DNA of 11,507 bases, from positions 1 through 11,507 of the forward strand of contig JALNXI010000040.1 in the NCBI GenBank assembly GCA_023230425.1. The letters run 5' to 3'. This document shows positions 1 through 5,302 of this stretch, piece by piece. The position numbers and the translations under genes are program-made. How positions within the stretch are numbered: the stretch's first letter is position 1; each line of letters starts with the position of its first letter. The notes below the pieces were generated by a model. It saw only the letters and a program-made list of their open reading frames with translations. It ran no database searches and was not told the DNA's origin. The stretch is from Methanoculleus sp. Lineage in GTDB: Archaea > Halobacteriota > Methanomicrobia > Methanomicrobiales > Methanoculleaceae.

Positions 1-2
1 TT

Positions 3-344
3 GCCTACGGATTCAAGATCGTCCTCCATGACGCCGGCAAAACAGAGACTCCGGCAGAGGAAGCGGATCCCGTAGCAGAACCGTCTTCCGAGGGGACCAT
101 CGAGCCGATAGCAGAGATGTACACGACCGATGATGACGTGACGGTGGCAATCGATCTCCCGGGTGTCGAGAAGGAGAATATTCACCTGTCACTCATCAAC
201 GGTACGCTGACGATCATCGCCGGCAGTAACCAGCTGACTTCGGTTGAGATACCGGTCGTGGATGCCGACTCCATGCAGTCGAACTACAAGCACGGCGTCC
301 TGGAGGTCAAATTCTCCCGCGGCAAATCGATCAGGATCGAATGA
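3..344 (+). CDS. Hsp20/alpha-crystallin family protein, 5' truncated by window edge
   Basis: The reading frame is open from base 3 to a TGA at 342-344 and runs in from outside the window, so the true start is not visible. The visible 113 residues hold a short segment (AYGFKIVLHDAG), an acidic Pro/Glu-rich linker, and an alpha-crystallin-like beta domain. Recognisable landmarks are DLPGVEKENI, a typical Hsp20 turn, then YKHGVLEVKF, which fits the family's (N/H)GVLxV strand, and a C-terminal SIRIE containing an I-x-I motif. In small heat-shock proteins I-x-I docks into a neighbouring subunit during oligomerisation. The expected role is ATP-independent holding of unfolding proteins in the cytoplasm. 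The second Hsp20-like gene at 2755-3177 has the same plan (GFxI segment, acidic linker, beta domain), so the two are likely paralogues. Family assignment is by motif; the exact client or role is unknown. Confidence 0.8.
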   Translation, partial: AYGFKIVLHDAGKTETPAEEADPVAEPSSEGTIEPIAEMYTTDDDVTVAIDLPGVEKENIHLSLINGTLTIIAGSNQLTSVEIPVVDADSMQSNYKHGVLEVKFSRGKSIRIE

Positions 345-366
345 ACGGCTAACATTCGGCAGGCCG

Positions 367-378
367 CAATACTTTTTA
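367..378 (+). terminator. Oligo-T terminator after hsp20-like gene
   Basis: A run of five T (373-377) lies about 30 bases after the stop codon. Archaeal RNA polymerase commonly stops at such tracts without a hairpin. The run is short, so this is only a likely site. Confidence 0.4.
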
Positions 379-604
379 CCGGCGGTATCCGGCAGATGCA
401 CCAATGCGCCGGGGAGCACAAGGGAATATGCCCGCAACCCATACCCCTCCTCCCGACCGCATCCGGACAACCCCTCCCGGAGAGGGCGCGCGAATGCCGC
501 CGGGCCCATCAGGCGCGAGTTCCCGGGAAGATACTCCCAGCGATGCTTCTATCATCGATAGATCCGGCTAAAACAGTAGAAGCGGCAAACAGCATTACAA
601 TAAC

Positions 605-698
605 CCCGACGTTACCGTCGGGCACATATGCCGTGGAGGATCGGCTCATAGCGAAGAAGGACGATCCCGAAAATTGGTTGCCGTAGCCAACCCTTTTT
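605..698 (+). ncRNA. Candidate structured RNA: three hairpins ending in a T-run
   Basis: This lies in a stretch of about 430 bases (345-778) with no credible gene. Three perfect stems follow one another: CCCGACG 605-611 with CGTCGGG 616-622 (loop TTAC); GGATCG 638-643 with CGATCC 662-667 (18-base loop); and GGTTG 676-680 with CAACC 688-692, followed directly by CTTTTT 693-698. The last looks like an intrinsic terminator. A weak TATA-like CTAAAA (about 578-583) lies some 25 bases before the first hairpin. The block ends before the fbp TATA box, so it is more likely an independent transcript, or the tail of the upstream gene's mRNA, than the fbp leader. I recognise no known RNA family or riboswitch in it. 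Confidence 0.3.
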
Positions 699-712
699 CT
701 AGACAACAACAC

Positions 713-722
713 CTACATATAC
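713..722 (+). promoter_or_regulatory. TATA box for fbp
   Basis: CTACATATAC is a reasonable archaeal TATA element. It predicts transcription start near 743-747 and a leader of about 35 bases, consistent with the ribosome binding site found before the ATG. Confidence 0.55.
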
Positions 723-769
723 AGTAATACCTATCTAGTAGTCGTAAGGGCTACGCCCGTCCAGGTAAT

Positions 770-775
770 GGTGAT
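770..775 (+). promoter_or_regulatory. Shine-Dalgarno of fbp
   Basis: GGTGAT matches the archaeal 16S rRNA 3' end and lies 3 bases before the ATG at 779. It supports that start codon. Confidence 0.7.
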
Positions 776-778
776 TAA

Positions 779-1876
779 ATGGTTAAGACCACCGTGTCCG
801 TGATTAAAGCAGATGTAGGCAGTTTTCCGGGGCACTCCCGCACCCACCCGAAGCTTCTTGAGGTGGCCGCACAGAGGCTCAAGGAAGCAGAAGGCAGCAT
901 CATCATCGACTCGTATGTCACCCACTGCGGTGATGATCTCGAGCTGATTATGACGCACACCAAAGGCGAGGACAATGAAGAGATCCACAAACTGGCGTGG
1001 GATATCTTCATGGAATGCGCCGGGATCGCCAAAGAGATGAAACTCTACGGCGCCGGCCAGGACCTGCTCGGAGATGCGTTCAGCGGCAACGTCAAGGGAA
1101 TGGGGCCCGGTGTTGCTGAGATGGAGTTTGAAGAGCGGGGTTCAGACCCGGTTCTGGTCTTCATGGCCGATAAGACCGAGCCCGGGGCGTGGAACTACTT
1201 CCTGTACAGGATCTTCGCTGACCCCTTCAGCACGTCCGGCCTCGTCATCGACCCCTCGATGCACGATGGGTTCACCTTCGAGGTCCACGACGTTATAAAG
1301 AAGCGGAGAATTCTCTTCAACACACCCGAAGAGTCCTACAGCCTCCTTGCCTATATCGGAGCACCGAGCCGCTATGTGATCAAGTACATCTGGAAGAGGA
1401 ACGGCGAAATTGCAGCATCCACAAGCACCCAGCGGCTGAACCTGATGGCCGGCCGCTACGTCGGCAAGGATGACCCGGTCATGGTCATCAGGGCGCAGAG
1501 CGGGTTCCCGTCGGTCGGCGAAGTCATCGACCCCTTCAGGACGCCCATCCTCGTGGCCGGCTGGATGCGTGGCTCGCATCACGGGCCGTTCATGCCGGTG
1601 GGAGTCTGTGACGCAAACTGCACCGCGTTTGACGGACCGCCCCGGGTCGTCTGTCTCGGGTTCCAGGTCAGCAACGGAAAGTTGATCGGGCCTGCGGACA
1701 TGTTCGACGACCCGGCGTTCAACCGTGTCCGCGACCGGTGCTGCGAGCTCTCGGATGTTCTCCGGGCCCACGGGCCGTTTGAACCGCACCGCCTCTCGCT
1801 CGAGGAGATGGAGTATACCACCCTCCCGGGCGTCGAGAAGCAGTTCAAGGACCGCTGGGAAGATCTTCCCGAATAA
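779..1876 (+). CDS. fbp: Fructose-1,6-bisphosphate aldolase/phosphatase (bifunctional, archaeal type V)
   Basis: This cytoplasmic gluconeogenic enzyme first condenses glyceraldehyde-3-phosphate and dihydroxyacetone phosphate, then removes a phosphate to give fructose-6-phosphate, driving carbon flow one way towards sugars. The 365-residue length and full-length fit match the family. The N-terminus TVSVIKADVGSFPGHSRTHP carries the conserved Asp and His residues used in metal and substrate binding. HCGDDLELIMTH (49-60) is a second acidic metal-binding segment. RYVGKDDP places Tyr227 and Lys230 in the Y-x-x-K spacing of the catalytic Tyr and Schiff-base Lys known from the family. GWMRGSHHGPFMPV (261-274) is also typical. 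The start is supported by a good Shine-Dalgarno 3 bases upstream. The gene seems monocistronic, with its own TATA box and an oligo-T stop immediately after it. In a methanogen it makes hexoses from CO2- or acetate-derived triose phosphates. Confidence 0.97.
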   Translation: MVKTTVSVIKADVGSFPGHSRTHPKLLEVAAQRLKEAEGSIIIDSYVTHCGDDLELIMTHTKGEDNEEIHKLAWDIFMECAGIAKEMKLYGAGQDLLGDAFSGNVKGMGPGVAEMEFEERGSDPVLVFMADKTEPGAWNYFLYRIFADPFSTSGLVIDPSMHDGFTFEVHDVIKKRRILFNTPEESYSLLAYIGAPSRYVIKYIWKRNGEIAASTSTQRLNLMAGRYVGKDDPVMVIRAQSGFPSVGEVIDPFRTPILVAGWMRGSHHGPFMPVGVCDANCTAFDGPPRVVCLGFQVSNGKLIGPADMFDDPAFNRVRDRCCELSDVLRAHGPFEPHRLSLEEMEYTTLPGVEKQFKDRWEDLPE

Positions 1877-1888
1877 CTCCTTTTTTCC
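1877..1888 (+). terminator. Oligo-T terminator of fbp
   Basis: Six T (1881-1886) begin four bases after the TAA stop codon, a typical archaeal termination tract. Confidence 0.6.
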
Positions 1889-1901
1889 AGATTGACCAGC
1901 A

Positions 1902-1984
1902 GGCCGGGACCGGCCATGAAACCGTACTTTCCATCAAAGGTCGCCAGCGGCACCTCCGGTGCCACGGTTCACAAAGGTCGTCAG
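1902..1984. repeat. Two hairpins and a 13-base direct repeat upstream of the Sm gene
   Basis: CAAAGGTCGCCAG (1935-1947) recurs as CAAAGGTCGTCAG (1972-1984), 37 bases apart with one mismatch. Between them is a perfect hairpin GGCACC 1949-1954 / GGTGCC 1958-1963 with a TCC loop. A further hairpin GGCCG 1902-1906 / CGGCC 1911-1915 precedes them. The second repeat ends three bases before the probable TATA box of the Sm gene, where a regulator site would be sensible. No protein or RNA family is recognised. Confidence 0.5.
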
Positions 1985-1987
1985 TAG

Positions 1988-1997
1988 AAAACTTAAT
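1988..1997 (+). promoter_or_regulatory. Probable TATA box of the Sm-protein operon
   Basis: AAAACTTAAT is AT-rich in a GC-rich context and lies 27-36 bases before the ATG at 2024. This would give a leaderless or nearly leaderless mRNA, which fits the absence of a strong Shine-Dalgarno. Confidence 0.45.
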
Positions 1998-2023
1998 GCG
2001 TGAATATAACCATATAGGAACAG

Positions 2024-2260
2024 ATGGTTAACGGCATTGTACTCCCCGTAAAGAAGGTTTTTTCACTCGTTGACTCAAAAATTGTCGTTGAGATCAAGGA
2101 TGACGGCAGGAAACTCCAGGGCCGGCTCGTGGCAGTGGACGAACACCTAAATCTGCATATGGACGAGACCACCGAGTATACCGGTGATCAGAGGGGCCGC
2201 ACACTGGGGACCGTCGTCATACGAGGTAATAATATCCTGACCATTGCACCCCTGCTCTGA
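2024..2260 (+). CDS. Archaeal Sm-like RNA-binding protein (SmAP)
   Basis: This 78-residue protein consists of a single Sm fold. The Sm1 motif covers about residues 19-48, with KIVVEIKDDGRKLQGRLVAV followed by DEHLNLHMDE, where the DxHLNL-type segment lines the RNA-binding pore. Sm2 is LGTVVIRGNNILTIAP (61-76), with the diagnostic IRGNNI. Archaeal Sm proteins form heptameric rings that bind U-rich single-stranded RNA and act in RNA metabolism. The length is typical. No strong Shine-Dalgarno is present and the TATA box is close, suggesting a leaderless transcript. The next gene starts 5 bases after the stop, so the two are probably co-transcribed. In many euryarchaea a ribosomal protein L37e gene follows the Sm gene; here a winged-helix gene does instead. 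Confidence 0.95.
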   Translation: MVNGIVLPVKKVFSLVDSKIVVEIKDDGRKLQGRLVAVDEHLNLHMDETTEYTGDQRGRTLGTVVIRGNNILTIAPLL

Positions 2261-2265
2261 TAACC

Positions 2266-2607
2266 ATGCCTGACCTGGAGGAAGAAGCACTCAAGGTTAT
2301 CCAGTCCCACCGTCAGGGAGTTCTCCAGAGCGAGCTCTGGAAACTCCTTGAGATCGACAGCAGGAAGTGCTCAAGGATTGTGAAGCGGCTGCTGGATGCC
2401 GGGTTGATAGAACGCGTCGAGTTCCGAAGCGACGGGATCAAGACCTATCTTCTGCGGGCAAAGAAGCGGGCGATCGATCCCTGCGTCATCCTTGCAGGAG
2501 GAGAGATCCTCCCATGCATCGGCTGCGATCAGGAATGCGCCCCGGAAGAGTGCGCGCTCCTCCTTGACTGGATGTACCAGCTTGCTCTTGAAGAGTATCA
2601 GGGATAG
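2266..2607 (+). CDS. Winged-helix protein with C-terminal four-cysteine cluster (RPC34/TFE-beta-like or MarR-like)
   Basis: This protein of 113 residues has an N-terminal winged helix (about 5-64: EEALKVIQSHRQGVLQSELW, then a recognition-helix segment, then a wing ending GIKTYLLRA). The C-terminus has C73, C84, C87, C91 and C96, the last four as CIGCDQECAPEEC, followed by an aromatic/aliphatic helix with W102. This could bind zinc or an iron-sulphur cluster. Automated annotation would probably call it a MarR-type regulator. The order winged helix, then Cys-x2-Cys-x3-Cys-x-Pro-x2-Cys, then helix with Trp resembles the iron-sulphur end of RPC34/RPC39 and archaeal TFE-beta as I remember them. 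That would make it a transcription-initiation factor, not an operon regulator; this is inference. It has no Shine-Dalgarno and starts 5 bases after the Sm gene stop, suggesting translational coupling. Confidence 0.75.
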   Translation: MPDLEEEALKVIQSHRQGVLQSELWKLLEIDSRKCSRIVKRLLDAGLIERVEFRSDGIKTYLLRAKKRAIDPCVILAGGEILPCIGCDQECAPEECALLLDWMYQLALEEYQG

Positions 2608-2611
2608 AGCA

Positions 2612-2624
2612 ACTCTCTTTTTTA
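2612..2624 (+). terminator. Oligo-T terminator of the Sm/winged-helix operon
   Basis: Six T (2618-2623) lie ten bases after the TAG stop, with a pyrimidine-rich lead-in. The following gap to 2754 separates two convergent operons and shows no other feature I can support. Confidence 0.55.
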
Positions 2625-2705
2625 CTACGACGGCTCCTGCAGAAGCAGCGAGCGGGCACCGCCTCCGCAAAGATCCAGGATTCAGCCCGAAACGCCGATC
2701 CCGCT

Positions 2706-2714
2706 GCAAAAAAT
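2706..2714 (-). terminator. Oligo-T terminator of the leftward arsR-hsp20 operon
   Basis: Six A on the plus strand (2708-2713) read as TTTTTT on the minus strand, about 40 bases after the hsp20-like stop codon. The two convergent operons therefore each have their own T-tract within about 100 bases. Confidence 0.5.
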
Positions 2715-2754
2715 GGGGGCAGGGATGCACCCTGGTCCGGTTCAGACCCGATCT

Positions 2755-3177
2755 TCAGGACTGGACAATCTCGTCCGGAGCGCTCTTCTTCAAGCAGACG
2801 GCATCGATGACACCGTGCTGCACGTTGTAGAAACTGTGCGGGACGTCTATCTCGCAGTCGAGATCGATGACCGTCTCCTCGTCACCCCCGGTACAGAGGG
2901 TCACGGATTCTTCCTGGAACGTGACGTAGGGGGCGCCTTGTGCCCGGGCGTCCACCGCTGCAGTAATGTAGATGCAGTCGTCACCCTCGACCACCTCAAA
3001 CTCAGACTCTTCGCCACCATCCTCCCCGGACAGATCGAGGTAGGGTGTCTCCTCAGGTGATCCGCTGATGATGGTGAACCCGATGATCTTCGGGTCGTGC
3101 AGGGGCATATCATTGAGGATCTTCTCCATCAGCCGCGCGATATTTCTAAACATTTCGTCGTATGGATTATTCGCCAT
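2755..3177 (-). CDS. Hsp20-like protein, co-transcribed with an ArsR-type regulator
   Basis: The protein has 140 residues from the chosen start. It opens with an amphipathic helical segment (MANNPYDEMFRNIARLMEKI), then GFTIISG, an acidic linker rich in Glu and Asp, then a divergent alpha-crystallin-like beta domain. The NVQHGVIDAVC strand corresponds to the usual (N/H)GVLxV. The DLPGV turn is degenerate and there is no C-terminal I-x-I, unlike its paralogue at the window start. A longer start at 3219 is possible, but it would overlap the upstream gene by 53 bases and lacks a ribosome site. The ATG at 3177 gives an 11-base overlap with the regulator gene and a natural N-terminus. The expected role is a small heat-shock chaperone. 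Pairing with an ArsR-like gene fits a heat-shock operon. The domain assignment is moderately sure because the core motifs are weak. Confidence 0.75.
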   Translation of the reverse strand: MANNPYDEMFRNIARLMEKILNDMPLHDPKIIGFTIISGSPEETPYLDLSGEDGGEESEFEVVEGDDCIYITAAVDARAQGAPYVTFQEESVTLCTGGDEETVIDLDCEIDVPHSFYNVQHGVIDAVCLKKSAPDEIVQS

Positions 3178-3790
3178 GTGTACCACGTATCTGGTATCGG
3201 TCGTTGATCTGTTCGACAACCTCCATGTACACGAGGTTGCCCAATCTCTGTTTCAGCTCATCCGTGGACAGGCTGCTCACTTCCTCGAGTTCCGCGAGCG
3301 TCAGGTCGACATGGGAGAGGGCGAGGATGATCTCCAGATCCCCGTCATCGGTTATGAAGCCTTCCCTCATGCGCACGATCTCGGTGAACCTCGATTCGAT
3401 TTCCCGCTCCAGTTGTTCGAGGTTATCCAGAAGTTCGTCGCGAGCACGGATCATCCTCTTGAGCGCCGCGAGATTTCTTGTAAATCTTGCCTTCTGGTCT
3501 TCTTCAACGGAGGGAGGCGTAACCCCATCCTGCTTCTGCAGGTTTACGATGACATTGATGTCATGCGAGAGGTAGTAATACTTTCGCCTCCGCTCATCCT
3601 GGCAGGATATGAGGAGTTCCTCGCGCTCCATCAACTGCAGGTGTTCTATCACCGCTTTCGGGCTGAGCACCAGACGTTCGGAGATCTCAGTCACAAAACA
3701 CGGCTTCTGCCTCAGCAGTTCTATTATTCGCCGTCTGTTCCGGTTTCCCAGGATATCAAGGAGACGGGAAACCTCACCGCCCTCAAGCAT
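3167..3790 (-). CDS. ArsR-type transcriptional regulator with two winged helices, probable heat-shock regulator
   Basis: This protein has 207 residues. The N-terminal winged helix (about 7-75) has LLDILGNRNRRRIIELLRQ, a recognition helix around SPKAVIEHLQLM, and a wing DERRRKYYYL, typical of ArsR-like DNA-binding proteins. Residues 97-142 are a charged heptad-rich coiled coil, probably for dimerisation. Residues about 148-203 (LEIILALSHVDLTLAELEEV onward to DRYQI) look like a second winged helix. It lacks the paired metal-binding cysteines of metal-sensing ArsR proteins. It is followed with an 11-base overlap by an Hsp20-like gene. In Archaeoglobus an ArsR-like protein, HSR1, is encoded with hsp20 and controls heat shock, so the same role is inferred here. 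There is no Shine-Dalgarno before the ATG, and the TATA box lies about 28 bases upstream, so the mRNA is probably leaderless. A perfect inverted repeat at 3795-3807 suits autoregulation. Confidence 0.85.
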   Translation of the reverse strand: MLEGGEVSRLLDILGNRNRRRIIELLRQKPCFVTEISERLVLSPKAVIEHLQLMEREELLISCQDERRRKYYYLSHDINVIVNLQKQDGVTPPSVEEDQKARFTRNLAALKRMIRARDELLDNLEQLEREIESRFTEIVRMREGFITDDGDLEIILALSHVDLTLAELEEVSSLSTDELKQRLGNLVYMEVVEQINDRYQIRGTHGE

Positions 3791-3794
3791 GTTT

Positions 3795-3807
3795 ACTAAT
3801 CGTTAGT
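3795..3807. promoter_or_regulatory. Inverted-repeat operator at the arsR-hsp20 transcription start
   Basis: ACTAA-TCG-TTAGT is a perfect 5-3-5 inverted repeat. It lies between the TATA box and the start codon (ATG at 3790), where a bound repressor would block RNA polymerase. The position suits autoregulation by the adjacent regulator. Confidence 0.55.
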
Positions 3808-3814
3808 GGTTCAA

Positions 3815-3823
3815 GTATAAAAA
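3815..3823 (-). promoter_or_regulatory. TATA box of the arsR-hsp20 operon
   Basis: The minus strand reads TTTTTATAC, about 28 bases before the ATG of the regulator gene. It predicts transcription start very near the start codon. It is shared with the terminator T-run of guaB. Confidence 0.6.
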
Positions 3824-3826
3824 AAA
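3819..3826 (-). terminator. Oligo-T terminator of mfnB-guaB
   Basis: Eight consecutive T on the minus strand follow the guaB TAA stop directly. This is the strongest T-tract in the window. Confidence 0.7.
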
Positions 3827-5293
3827 TTACTCGAAGAGGCGGTAGTTCGGTGCCTCATCGGTGATCATAATGTTGTGCGGGTGACTCTCGCCGTAGCCCG
3901 CGGGTGTGATCCTGAGAAACCTGCCGTTCTTCTTCAAGTCCAGTATCGTCTTCGACCCCGTGTAGCCCATCGAGGACTTCAGACCGCCGACAAGTTGGTA
4001 GATCACGTCCGAGACCCGGCCAACGTAGGGAGTGACCCCCTCGACGCCCTCGGGAACGAACTTGGTCCTCCCGATCTCCTTCTTCTGGAAGTAGCGGTCG
4101 CTCGACTCGCCGCTGCTCATGACGCCGAGCGATCCCATCCCCCGGTACTGCTTGTAGCGCCGGCCCTTGATCGTCGTAACCCTTCCCGGCGCTTCGTCGG
4201 TGCCGGCAAAGAGGCTGCCCGCCATGATACAGTCCGCGCCCGCGGCGATTGCCTTCGCAATATCCCCGGAGTAGCGGATACCACCGTCGGCGATCACCGG
4301 CACGCCGGCCTCATGCGTCACCTCGGCGACGTTTGCTATCGCAGAGACCTGCGGCACGCCCACGCCCGCGACGATCCGCGTCGTGCAGATGGACCCTGGT
4401 CCGATGCCCACCTTCAGCCCGTCGACGGAGTCGACCAGGACAGACGCCGCCTGCTTCGTAGCGATGTTCCCTGCCACCACATCGACAGCGACGCTCGCCT
4501 TGACCTCCTTGACCGCTTTTACGACGTTCATGTTATGGCCGTGAGCGCAGTCCACCACCAGGGCGTCGACGCCCGCCTCAACGAGCATCATAGCCCGGTT
4601 GAAGTCGAAGGGGCCCACCGCGGCGGCGACCCTGAGTTTCCCGCTTGCATCGCGGTTCGCGCGGGGATACTGCCGCTTTTCGAGGATGTCCCGCATCGTG
4701 ATGATGCCGACGAGGCATCCCCCTGCATCTACAACAGGAAGGCGCTCGACTTTGTTTGCATACATCGTCTCGAGCGCATTCTCCACAGTTATGTCTTCAG
4801 ACGCCGTGATCAGGTTCTTGGTCATGTAACCAGGGATCTTCGCCCCGCCCTGTTTCGGCAGGATCGCCCTGATATCCCTGCGGCTGACGATACCGATCAC
4901 CTTGCCGTCCTCAAGGACAGGCACGCCGCCGATACCATACTGCTTCATGACCCGTTCCACATCGGTGACCGTGGCCTCGGGACCGACCGCCACAACCTCG
5001 CGCTCGATAAGGTCCTCGGCCTGTTTGACGACCCTGACCTCGGCGACCTCGCGCTCCGGGGGCATATTCCGGTGGATGACGCCGATGCCGCCCTCCCGGG
5101 CTATCGTTATCGCCATCATCGATTCGGTCACCGTATCCATGGCGGCGCTCACGAGAGGTATATTCAGAGGAATGCTCCGCGAGAACCGCGACCTGACGTC
5201 GACCTCGTCGGGCTCGACCCAGGATTCGGCGGGCTCAAGCAGCACATCGTCAAACGTAAATGTTGTCTCCAGTTTCATCTTCTCGATATACAT
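3827..5293 (-). CDS. guaB: Inosine-5'-monophosphate dehydrogenase
   Basis: It oxidises IMP to XMP with NAD+, the committed step to GMP, in the cytoplasm. The 488-residue length is typical. The N-terminus has TFDDVLLEPAES. A (beta/alpha)8 barrel is interrupted at about 95-205 by two CBS domains (for example GIGGVPVLEDGKVIGIVSRR and LPVVDAGGCLVGIITMRD), which usually bind adenine or guanine nucleotides and tune activity. The catalytic loop GIGPGSICTTRIV puts the nucleophile at Cys303. DGGIRYSGDI (336-345) is the phosphate-binding region. The mobile flap has Arg400-Tyr401 in SSDRYFQ. All key residues are intact. The start is fixed by AGGTGA five bases upstream. It follows mfnB by 3 bases on the same strand and is surely co-transcribed. 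GMP made here leads to GTP, a precursor of methanopterin and F420. Confidence 0.98.
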   Translation of the reverse strand: MYIEKMKLETTFTFDDVLLEPAESWVEPDEVDVRSRFSRSIPLNIPLVSAAMDTVTESMMAITIAREGGIGVIHRNMPPEREVAEVRVVKQAEDLIEREVVAVGPEATVTDVERVMKQYGIGGVPVLEDGKVIGIVSRRDIRAILPKQGGAKIPGYMTKNLITASEDITVENALETMYANKVERLPVVDAGGCLVGIITMRDILEKRQYPRANRDASGKLRVAAAVGPFDFNRAMMLVEAGVDALVVDCAHGHNMNVVKAVKEVKASVAVDVVAGNIATKQAASVLVDSVDGLKVGIGPGSICTTRIVAGVGVPQVSAIANVAEVTHEAGVPVIADGGIRYSGDIAKAIAAGADCIMAGSLFAGTDEAPGRVTTIKGRRYKQYRGMGSLGVMSSGESSDRYFQKKEIGRTKFVPEGVEGVTPYVGRVSDVIYQLVGGLKSSMGYTGSKTILDLKKNGRFLRITPAGYGESHPHNIMITDEAPNYRLFE

Positions 5294-5296
5294 ACG

Positions 5297-5302
5297 TCAC
5301 CT
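5297..5302 (-). promoter_or_regulatory. Shine-Dalgarno of guaB, overlapping the mfnB stop codon
   Basis: The minus strand reads AGGTGA, whose last three bases are the TGA stop of mfnB, followed by three bases and then the guaB ATG. A ribosome finishing mfnB would sit on the guaB initiation site, implying translational coupling. Confidence 0.75.

Noticed and set aside
396..712. Open frames of 65-105 codons on both strands in the gap before fbp
   Set aside because: None has a ribosome binding site, recognisable motif or plausible composition, and they overlap each other and the hairpin series.
2741..2752. GGTTCAGACCC, resembling a tRNA T-arm
   Set aside because: The loop has G where tRNAs require A58, and no acceptor, D or anticodon arms can be found around it.
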